A program made the translations under genes and the position numbers. From Helicostylum pulchrum (taxonomy: Eukaryota > Mucoromycota > Mucoromycetes > Mucorales > Mucoraceae), in assembly GCA_025677825.1 (NCBI GenBank), contig JAIXMO010000005.1:372001-436000 (forward strand): a DNA stretch of 64,000 nucleotides, written 5' to 3'. This document shows positions 54,910 through 64,000 of the stretch, piece after piece. A model generated the notes under the pieces. It saw only the letters and a list, made by a program, of their open reading frames with translations, did not search any database and was not told the DNA's origin. How positions within the stretch are numbered: position 1 is the first letter of the stretch; each line of letters starts with the position of its first letter.

Positions 54910-57900
54910 TAATCAAACTGATAGAAAGAGAGAGAGAGAGAGAGAGTAACAAAATAAACTTTACAAAGCAGTTAAAGTATAAAGACAGTAAATTTAGACT
55001 TGAATAGAGTGTATATTAGCAGTGAATCTTTAAAAATTAACTAAAAAACGTAATTGAATATAGATGGTTCGCTAAGCGATGAAATATTGAAAATAGATGA
55101 AGTATAAACCAAATAAAGTGAACATAAAGATACTTTGTAGTCTTATACGCTTTAGTAAAAAATATACTTCTAAAAAAAAGGAGCCATGAAATCAATTAAG
55201 AAGAAAACATTAACTTTATTAAACATAAAAGATTGCAGTAAAAAAAAAAGAATGATATATTATTTTAGTGATATACTTACTAGCATACTTCTCTTAGTTT
55301 CCCAGATGAATATATCTAGTACTCACGGGACAACAGCCACGAGAAGGCGGAAGTACATCCGGTCCCAAAAATGACAGAGAATCCTTATACGGTCTCTGTA
55401 GCGGTATTCTTGTGCTCGGGCAAGCGTCCAGTCACACCATCCATGCTAGATCTACATTTTCAGCCAAGTGCCATCCCTCCACTGCGAGCACAGGACCTAG
55501 TAGTAGAGACAACTGCAGCACCCAATCACACTAAACAACCTAATTCCGAAAAAAAAGAGTCGAATAAGTGGCGAGGAGAGAAAGGTTAGTCTAGCGTAAA
55601 GAACCGCACCGATCGCCTGACAATAGCAGAGGATTCTAAATCAACCATGTGTCCGCAAGACACGTTTACGAAACCAATGAGCACTTGGCTGAGCTATAGG
55701 CAAGTCAAGCTCCTGACAGTAAGCGAGAACGGACCAGCTCAAAAGTGATCCTGCGCTAGACACCATTTAGAAGGCGAAACATAAACACAAATGACCGCAA
55801 AGTAGTGGTACGACAAATACCATCCGTCATTCGGCCTTCTCAATCCTAAAATCCTATTACAGGATTTTAGTGAGTCAGTGGTATTAATGGGTCCCTGGAA
55901 CTAGCGACTCCGAGAAGCGGCAAGTCAGATGCAACAGGACAGAGAAAATCATCACAAAGGCAAGTAAGTCTTGAATATCGAGGCAGCATGGAGACCCGTC
56001 TAACAGAGGAATGGAGTGTGGACATACCTACCTTTAGAAAAAGAAGAAGAAAAAAAAAGGCCAAAAAAAAAAAAATACGCCTAAATTTACGCGTTTGTGA
56101 TGTCACAAAAAAAAAGGCTGAAACATCAAAAAAGACGGATGTGTTTCAAGTAAATTAATTACATACAGGATTTCGCATTCAAAAATGCTGAAATTGATAT
56201 ATGCCGAGTTACGATATATGATTTTTATTTAATAAATCTCTTCTTCATTTAAACATCTGTTAAAAAAACTAATGCTATGATCGACCCAATCTTGACAATT
56301 ATCTCGAAGAATTTAAGTACTAGAGTCACCGATATACTGTACTAATTTTGAAGTAGATAGACCAGGCTCTCTTTTAACTAAACCTTTTAACTTTGAAAAT
56401 TATTCCTCTATTGGGTTTAAGAAAGGATTATATGCTGGTAAAAAATGAACTTTATATTTTACTTCAAGTTTAAAATTTTTTTTACAAGGTTAGAGGTGTG
56501 GATAGTGGCACGGTCCATTATGAAGTAGTGTGGTGCAGCATTGACTTTATCTAAACTTGCAACAACCTGTTTTATATATTGAAGAAGTAATTCGGAATCT
56601 GTACCTCCGGGAACCATTTTGGCCGTAACATCTTCGACGCCTTGATAGGATATAGCTGCCAAAATAGTAATGTTTATTGCTCTTTTACTTTTTGTCTTAA
56701 CTACAGCATCTTCTCCTTTTCTTGGCCAGCCTCTTCCGCGAATCAAGTTAAAATTAAAATCAGCTTCATCTACAAAGACGCAGTTTGTTTTATAGGAAAT
56801 ACCAAGTTCTTGAAGCATATTAACCAATTCGAATCTACTTTTAATTGTATCTGGTGTGTTTCTTTTTTCTTCTACCGGCTTTGTTCTTTTTAAAGTAAAC
56901 CCGACTTTGGCGTAAATATGTTTATGTAATTGTTGAAGGGATATTCCTATTTCTTGCAAATTAGGAAAACGTTCAAGTAGTTTTTCTTTCATGATTCCAA
57001 TGGTTAACTGACTGTCTTCGTCCAAAATATTCGTGTTATATTCAGTGTGCTCTTCTTTGAGCTTTACATTTGCTGGTATTCTTCCGCCTCTAGGCAAATT
57101 TTCTAACGTTCCTCTTTCAAGATATCGCTCAATAATACAGTTGACAGTGAACCAGTTTAAATCAAATAAATTTGAAATACGTGCTTTACTTTTATCTTCA
57201 TCCAAAAATTTATTGACGATTAATTGCTTCATGTGTTCATTAATACCTTTTTTTCCTTTTTTTTTCTTTTCTCTGTAGAAGATTTAGTATTCGGGTTCTT
57301 GGATGTAGCTCTGGAATAATATGCCATTATAATGTAATGTATAGTTATAATTCAATAAGTTAAAAGATGATATAAAAAAAAGAAATGAACAACACTTTTA
57401 ACTTATTTGAGGAGGTATACACATAATACATCCGTCATAAATTACCTTTAATTATCAGTTTGACGTTATCACGTTATTTATCTGAGTATTTGTCAATTTG
57501 AAACTCTGTATTATGATTAGTACTTTTTAAATGCATTGTTAAGTGGTGTTCTAATAAATAGCTCTATGCTATTTTAGTTGAGAGCAATAAAATGTTTAAT
57601 ATAATTTAAGTCGATTCTAACGTTTGAGTTCTTGCAGAAAATAATACACATCATATTTTTTATACGATAACTTGTAGGAGCTCAAGAACTATTTAAACTA
57701 TTATAGTCCATTATTTTTCATTCGTTATTCTCTTAAAAACGCGTGTTTTCAAGTGAAAATTTAGAAGTAACTTCTAAAAAAAGCTTTTTTTCGGTGATCG
57801 AAACAAGATGTTTTCATTATATGATTAAACATCAGGAAATTATTCTTTTACTCAGGTTACTTAGTAAAAGTTACTTTTTAGAATGTTGTCTTTAATAAAA

Positions 57901-58815
57901 AAAATTAAAAACTGCATATTGTTTTATATTTTTCTCGGTTTTTTATTTTTTTCTTCAGTCGATCATTTTTGATCATTCTTTGTCATTTTAGTGGGTCAAC
58001 CCCTTTTGTGTTTTTGTGGTTATTTTAATATTACCCAATAACTACTTTGTTTTTTACTGTAGAAAAAACAACGATAATATAATGCTTTTTTAAGCACATT
58101 TAATCCGTCTAAACTTTTATTTTCAAAAAAAAAATACTGACCGAGTAATCACTGTTTTAGACGTTTTTTTTTCCGCTAAATTTTGAGTTAAGCGGTCCTT
58201 AAAATAGCCATTTCTTTAAAGCGCGTTTTCTCGCCCAGTTTTAGATGTAGCACTTTATTTTATAAACATCCAATATATAGTTTTTGAATATCTACATTCG
58301 GTGATATAATCAAACATGGTAATATAAAACTACATTTTATGTAATTGCGAAGCTCTGAAAATGGTTACACGATGTTACACTAAAAAAGTGTATTTTTTTT
58401 CCCAAAAAAAAACGCCTAAAACAGCGATTACTCTTTTAGTTTTTGCATTAGAAGTATTATTTAAAATGGATTAAGGCCTTATAGACGAGCTCTATGCCAT
58501 GCATATTTTCTTCACAAAGATAGGCAAATTGGATCCAAAGTAAACATAAAATAACTACAAAAACACAAAAAGGGTTGACCCCAAAAGTAAAAATCGAAAA
58601 AAAACAAAAAAGTTTATTCTTAATTTTTTTTTTATCAAAGATATAGTTAAAACAGCAAATATGTACTAAATAACTTGGGTCCAAAAAGTTTTTTCTGTTT
58701 CTCTAAAAAATAAAAACCAATATTTATTATAACTGCTAATTTTAGCAGTGATTTCTTATATGAGTGATTATTTGAACTCAGGTATCTCAGTGAGCTTTTT
58801 CTTAGCAGTTATTTT
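54910..58815. mobile_element. Composite copy 2 of the CAGTAGC-family element, carrying nested elements
   Basis: About 54912-55145 repeats 16578-16750 (AATCAAACTGATAGA...; AAATAAAGTGAACATAAAGATAC) and 57510-58815 repeats 16760-18060, in the same orientation. Between them lie 2.3 kb absent from copy 1. These contain a short 5S-like block (55335-55365), a frame at 55371-55589 (MTENPYTVSV...), a palindrome TAAAATCCT-ATTAC-AGGATTTTA (55847-55869), and a Tc1/IS630 transposase pseudogene. The CAGTAGC ends seen on copy 1 are missing at both edges here, so the copy is truncated or rearranged. Confidence 0.6.
56229..57327 (-). pseudogene. Broken Tc1/IS630-type transposase
   Basis: The frame opens at ATG 57327, shifts in an A-rich run near 57245-57260, is open 57232-56459, shifts again near 56465 and meets stop codons before its end at 56229-56231. 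An N-terminal helix-turn-helix part (ISNLFDLNWFTVNCIIERYL) is followed by the DDE catalytic core: D in CVFVDEADFNFN, D in YFIMDRATIH, and E in NPFLNPIEE, about 35 residues after the second D. This is the Tc1-mariner/IS630 DDE arrangement. The piece with NPIEE is followed directly by a stop, so it cannot be active. Short inverted GACGGATGT at 56134-56142 and 57428-57436 may mark 1.3 kb ends, but TA target sites are not visible. Confidence 0.8.
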
Positions 58816-58978
58816 CAATAGATTACTACATTATCTACCACTGCCAGTCTCTATTCTTGCTAAAAGCGAGAAAACTAAGTATTAAGAATACGACAATCTA
58901 TTAATAAGATAAGTCTGCGGATCTGAAGGTGAAAAAAGAGAGTGTTTAGCCCCCTTTTTTTTGAGAAATTTGGCTATA

Positions 58979-59095
58979 GTTTTAATGTTTAAGCTCTTCT
59001 ATATGAAGATACAGACTACATGTTTTTTAATAGCAGATTGGATAAGCTTAAGAGCTATTATGAGAACGATAACCCATCATTGATCATTGATTGTC
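58979..59095. repeat. Third partial copy of the CAGTAGC-family interior
   Basis: TTTTAATGTTTAAGCTCTT and the following GATTGGATAAGCTTAAGAGC region match 16873-16985 and 57618-57725. Reading on the plus strand gives a short peptide RLDKLKSYYEN related to the frame NLDEFKKYYK in copy 1, so the interior may derive from coding sequence. Confidence 0.5.
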
Positions 59096-59732
59096 CCTCT
59101 AAAGTATGTATTATTTATATGACTCCCGGACATATCAATGGTTTATGCAGTAAGTCTTATATTTGAACTTGTCTTAATGTTTGGGGTCTTACAAAAAGAA
59201 GTTTTGTTCGTTTATACTATTTGAGCCTCTTTTCTTGTCGTTACTTATCCTTGTAAAAAAAACACCACAGATAGTATACATGCTAAAATCACTCATAAAA
59301 TCTCTTTATTTGATAGATGATCGATTAGCACATGTACAAAGATCTAGTCTTAGTAGCTTTAATTCTATAGCGGCAATCCTGAATTCACGAAGTTTAAAGC
59401 ATAAAAAACGAGACGTCAAAGATAGAATAGCATAGACATCCTTACCAACATGCTCCTCAGCAAAGATAAGTATTTAGTTTTTTTTTTATTAACTTAACGT
59501 TAGACTTTATATTTAAATTTTTATATCTTATATCACAAGAAAACTATCTTTAAAAAACTACCTAGTTAAAGAAAGCTTCCAAGTTAAAACTGCCAAGTTA
59601 AAAGTATAGCTGCTTTTTTTCCAGCTGTAAAAACGCGGGACTGTGTTTTATTATGGCTGTGTATTCGTTATTTTTCACTAGCCCCCCCTCCGCAAATAAT
59701 TTTTTTTCTTCTTCATTGAACATTTAGAGACG
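59096..59732. other. Intergenic DNA
   Basis: The 59181-59435 frame shows no domain. The rest is AT-rich leader of the uS12m gene with a C-rich patch at 59683-59690. Confidence 0.4.
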
Positions 59733-60344
59733 ATGCAAGCTTTCCGATCTTTATTAAAGACAGCCTGGAAGCCAGTAACTGGCACCAATGGTTTATTGAC
59801 CACACGTACTTTCATGACACAACCTACACAACAAAGCCGCATTCTCAGCCAATTGAAGCCCTTGAATTCAGTTTTCCAACAACAAAAGGCAGGCATGGCC
59901 ACCTTGAATCAAGTGATTAAGAAGTGTCGTAAAACAAAGACGAAAATGAGTAAATCACCTGCTCTTGAAGGATGTTACCAACGTAAGGGTGTTTGCAACA
60001 AAGTATATACAACCAAGCCCAAGAAGCCTAACTCAGCTGTCAGAAAGGTTGCCAGAGTTAAGTTGACAAACGGTAGAGTCGTTTCTGCTTATATTCCTGG
60101 TGAAGGTCATAACTTACAAGAGCATTCAGTTGTTTTGGTTCGTGGTGGTCGTGTTCCTGATCTTCCCGGTGTACGTTATCATCTTGTTCGTGGTGCCTTA
60201 GATCTTCAAGGTGTTGCTACTAGAACTACTAGTAGATCAAAATACGGAAGTAAGTTTAGAGTAAAAATACATAGAGAAGCTCTGCATATTTAATTGCTAA
60301 TTCATTGTTTTTTTTTAATAGCCAAGAAGCCTACCAAGAACTAA
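59733..60344 (+). CDS. Mitochondrial ribosomal protein uS12m (nuclear-encoded)
   Basis: Two exons (59733-60249 and 60322-60344) give 179 residues. The first about 55 residues form a mitochondrial presequence ([15 protein letters not shown], Arg/Ser/Thr-rich, no acidic residues). The remainder is ribosomal protein S12: [41 protein letters not shown] with the PNS loop next to the decoding site, and [34 protein letters not shown], ending SKYGTKKPTKN. It is a small-subunit protein that controls decoding accuracy. The last seven residues come from a 23-bp second exon that would be lost if the intron were missed. A TATA-poor, C-rich promoter patch lies upstream. Confidence 0.95.
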
Positions 60345-60925
60345 AAAGTATAAACACTTGTTAAAAAAATGCAATATTAAACTCTAGTTCCGCGGTTTTT
60401 TTTTATGCAAACATTGTACATATTACTTTTTAGATTTAGTTTTTTATTTAAAACTATTATTTCTTTTTCTTTTTTTTTACAGTTGAAATCTCTTCATTAT
60501 AATCAATAACAATAAAGTCCTTTTTTTTTTAGACATTTTTTTATATGTAAAGCTTCTATTTTTTGTTTTGTACTACGTCTACTAAGTATTTAATTTGTAG
60601 TACATCTAATAAATATAGTTGATACCTGGAATCTGATCGGCATGGTTATACAATCGGGTAAGATATTGAAAAGTTTAATCGCATGACGGGATTAGCTACA
60701 TTTATTTCGAATATCAAATAAAGTATTACGCCATTTTTATACACATAAATAATTGAAGTATCACAAAAAAACCGACGAAAGTTCATGAAATGGCTCATTA
60801 GTTATTTCGAATAAACGTTGTAATAAGACGCAATGCAAATTGAAAATCGAAGATTATAAAAACCTACAGGATCATCATGTTTAACGACGAAAATAAAAAA
60901 ACCTGCTTTTTATTTATTTTTTAAT
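60345..60925. other. Intergenic DNA
   Basis: AT-rich spacer and leader of the sulfatase gene. No gene seen. Confidence 0.45.
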
Positions 60926-63206
60926 ATGAAATATTCTGCTTTGTTACTAGGCACTATTGCCTTATTGGCATTAAACACTGTTACTGCTAAACAGTACCAA
61001 GAGGCCAAGAAACCCAATATTATTTTTATCTTTACGGATGACCAAGATCATAAAATGGATTCGTTGCAGTATATGCCCAACGTTCAAAAGTATCTGGTGA
61101 ATGAAGGTACTATTTATGAAAACCATTATGCTACCATCGCAGTCTGTTGTCCTAGTCGAGTCGGTCTTTTGCGAGGTCAATACGCTCACAATACAAAGTA
61201 AGTAACTAGTTGTATTCCAATATTTTTGAGAAACATATTCTAATATGTAGCTAGTATTACAGATGTGTCCCCTCCTTATGGAGGTTATGAACGCTTCAAT
61301 ACCTTAAAATTAGGTGAAGACTATTTACCAGTCTGGTTACAGAAATCAGGTTACAATACCAACTATATTGGTAAACTGATGAACCAATACTCTGTTAACA
61401 ATTACAACAATCCTATACCTAGAGGTTTTAACTACCAAGAACAGTTGGTTGATCCTTACACTTATATCTATAATTCTGCCGTATTCTCTGTTAATGGCGA
61501 ACCTCCAGTTTACTATAAAGATGCGTATCAAACAGATGTTATTCATGCTAAAACTCGTGCCGCATTAAAGAGAGTGCAGGCTCAAGAAGATCCGTTCTTT
61601 TTATGGGGTACGTAAAAAAATAATTATTTTTTTCAACAACGAAAAAAAAAAAGTAACTAACCCGGATTTTATAGTTTCTCCTATGGCTCCTCATGGACAA
61701 TTTGAAATCGGTAAAGGTGGTTCTATGAAGACTAGTGATCCTATTCCCGCAGCTCGTCATGCTCATCTTTTCAAGGACGTAAAGAGTAAAGTATTTTTTT
61801 TTTAAAAAAAAAAGATTAGAGCAAATACTTACGTACAATTCAATCTATTTAGTTCCTCGCACTCCACATTTTAACCCAGACCAACAGGTCAAGACAGCTT
61901 CTTACTGGAAAACACTTGAAAAACTAAACGCAACCATGGTTGAAGAGTTTGATGAGACCTACCGAAACCGTCTTCGTGCTTTACAGTCTGTTGATGAAAT
62001 AGTCGGTACTATCTTTGAAGAACTTGAGAAATCGGGCGAACTAGATAATACGTTCGTATTTTACAGTGCTGATAACGGTTATCATCTTGGTCAACATAGA
62101 GCCTTTCCGGGTAAATGTACTAATCTGGAAGAAGATATAAAGTAAAGTAGATATTGCGCCATAGCATTTCATTATCCCGAGGCTTTTTTGTTTTTTGTTA
62201 CTTACTAATTTTTTTTTTGTGTTTAGTGTTCCTTTACTTGTACGAGGTCCGGGAATTGGAAAAGGTAAAAAGAGTCAAGTTGTTAGTGCTCATCATGATT
62301 TGGCTCCCACTTTTGTTGCCTTAGCCGGTGGTGATGAACATGTTCCTTCTTGGGTTGATGGCGGTGTCATCCCTTTAACCAAAGCTCTTCAGAAACACCG
62401 TAAACCTGTCTCTAAAGAAAGTTTTTCTGTTGAATTTTGGGGATTGGACCTTCTAGCTGAAAACTATGCTAATGCTAATGTCATTGGGCCCAACACTTAC
62501 AAGACACTTCGTGTAATTTCTCAAGATTATAACTGTAAGTTATTCATGTTACACACAACAGATCAGGGTATAGAGATACTAATTAGGGAGTATAGACGTG
62601 TATAGTATTTGGTGTACGGGAGAGCACGAATTTTATGATCTCAAGAATGACCCTTACGCCATGAAAAACTTGTATACGGGTGCTACGAATCAATTAGTAA
62701 ATCGATTGGATGCTCTTCTTGTGGTCCTTAAATCTTGTCGTGCTGAAACGTGTCGTGATCCGTGGAGAATTCTTCATCCCGATGATAAACATGTAAAGAC
62801 GTTGAGGGATGCATTGCACAAGAAATACGATATTCATTATACACAGTTCCGAAAGGTCCAGTTTGAGGAATGTCTTGGTTACTACCAAGTTACAAATGAA
62901 GCTCCTGTCATTGGACAACACTTTCTTGCAAACGTCACCGACACTTCCCAACAACGACCTTCTTCTACGGAGCAGTATATTATTAGTAAGTTTGACAAGA
63001 GAGCGGATAAGTCCAATGAAGACGGTCAATTTATTTTACCCAAGGAATATCATGAATTACTTAAATTGGTTCCAGAGCCAAATCAAGCTGTTGGTCATGC
63101 TCCCCTCGGCCAAGATTTTGAAAAATATGCAATTCCAGTAGATAAAAAGCTTTTGGAAACGCCTGTAAAATGGGCTGAATATAACTTTTACGGGTTTGGA
63201 AGTTAA
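60926..63206 (+). CDS. Secreted arylsulfatase (N-acetylglucosamine-6-sulfatase-like)
   Basis: Six exons, 60926-61197, 61255-61607, 61675-61785, 61853-62141, 62227-62534 and 62596-63206, give 647 residues. Residues 1-21 are a signal peptide (MKYSALLLGTIALLALNTVTA). The metal site starts with PNIIFIFTDDQD. The sulfatase signature C-C-P-S-R-V-G-L-L-R-G contains the CxPSR cysteine that is oxidised to formylglycine. A further site is FYSADNGYHLGQHRAFPGK, and a C-terminal sub-domain follows (YSIWCTGEHEFYDLKNDPYAMKNLY). This layout matches fungal arylsulfatases of the GlcNAc-6-sulfatase-like subgroup that scavenge sulfate. Activity needs a formylglycine-generating or anaerobic maturase enzyme not seen here. 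Two acceptors were chosen by frame: TAG before 61255 and before 62596, with nearer AGs giving stops. Sulfur-limitation control is likely by analogy, not shown. Confidence 0.93.
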
Positions 63207-64000
63207 TTTTATTCAGACGCCAACTGTATAATATTTATCTGTTATTTCTTTATATTTATTTAATAAAAATATGCTAATAAGCTTCTTAACAAAAAAAAAA
63301 CCATGTCGCTTTTTTTTCGTTTTATTATTCTGTTGATACTATTGAAGTCTGGTGATGTGACAAACTAAGCCGATGCCTCCTGAATTTTTTTAAAGGGGGA
63401 CTCACTCAATTAGCGAGGCAAATATTTAATTTCTAAAATCACGTATGCTAATTCTCATTACCATCCTAAACGTGTCACTTGTATATATTTCGATAAATCA
63501 ATAAAAAAAATGTGTTTCTTATTATCGTTATGTCATGCCGAGCTCTTTTGATTACAACCAAGTGTTAATAGAGCAGAAGAGACCCTTACATGTCAGCAAG
63601 GTATGAAACAGAATGGAAAATAAATTCATCTAATCCACATAATTTTAGACTTTTTTTTTGTTCCCAGGCGTTATATATTTAGATACGCAGATAACAGGTA
63701 TTTAGGGGGGGGGGAAAGGGATATAGCAAATAAGTAAAAAGCTCACATACATGAGTTGTTCCGAACTGTACGCGATGCAGTAATAAATAAGGCAGGTTCA
63801 AAGCAGTGGAACCGTTACTATGATAAAGTATTAACGATCCATTTAAAAGGAGCAGCTTTGCTACATACCGTGGTAATAGCGGTAATAGTACCTGCTACTT
63901 AGCATATTCAAGCTTTCAGACACCGTTTAGTTTGAAAGTAAAAATTTTTATACCGCTTAACTTGTAAAATGAAATTAAAGAGGTACCGTACAAAAATCAA
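63207..64000. other. Intergenic DNA at the window end
   Basis: No gene recognised; contains a G9-10 tract near 63700-63713 and AT-rich spacer. Confidence 0.45.

Noticed and set aside
56459..57232. Active transposase gene
   Set aside because: The conserved NPIEE motif is followed by a stop and frames shift on both sides, so it is called a pseudogene.
1..64000. CRISPR arrays, rRNA operons or bacterial-style gene clusters
   Set aside because: No regularly spaced identical repeats, no full rRNA, and gene structure is clearly eukaryotic.

Overview
The window is nuclear DNA of a filamentous fungus, most likely a member of the Mucorales (Mucoromycota). The evidence is very AT-rich intergenic DNA packed with long A and T tracts, many short GT-AG introns (about 45 to 120 bp, many near 60), TAA/TAG-ended genes with clearly fungal products (Skt5-type chitin synthase activator, Hos2-type deacetylase, Ino4-like bHLH), and several fast-evolving F-box genes. 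The order assignment is an inference; I could not run a database search.

The gene-rich blocks are 0.7-9.6 kb, 20.7-36.8 kb, 45.4-54.7 kb and 59.7-63.2 kb. They encode regulators (bZIP, bHLH, GATA, NF-YA/Hap2, HDAC3/Hos2-type deacetylase), cell-wall and Sel1-repeat proteins (Skt5-like with a CAAX box; Sel1+MYND), mitochondrial proteins (Tim10, ribosomal protein uS12m), a spliceosomal U-box cyclophilin (PPIL2), a PIAS/Siz SUMO ligase, an M20 peptidase, a methyltransferase-like protein, a DDHD phospholipase, a secreted sulfatase and several lineage-specific proteins. One is a 54-residue secreted peptide with inhibitor-cystine-knot cysteine spacing. I resolved exon structures by frame-consistent GT-AG junctions; coordinates of each exon are in the entries.

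The gene-poor blocks are 9.6-20.6 kb, 36.8-45.3 kb, 48.0-49.0 kb and 54.7-59.7 kb. They hold broken F-box genes, two inverted copies of an element with a 5S-rRNA-like head in one copy, and a TA-flanked DNA transposon family with CAGTAGCNGCTCTATTTA-type ends (a 1.8 kb copy, a composite 3.9 kb copy, a 46-bp miniature and isolated ends). They also hold a broken Tc1/IS630-type transposase, a 43-bp perfect inverted repeat created inside a dead F-box gene, minisatellites, and a GC-rich cluster of short hairpins resembling mobile hairpin elements of fungal mitochondrial DNA.

The genes are mostly independent housekeeping or regulatory loci, not an operon-like system. The most unusual items are the knottin-like peptide gene, the F-box gene family that is dying by nonsense codons and homopolymer slippage, the hairpin cluster, and the 5S-like element.
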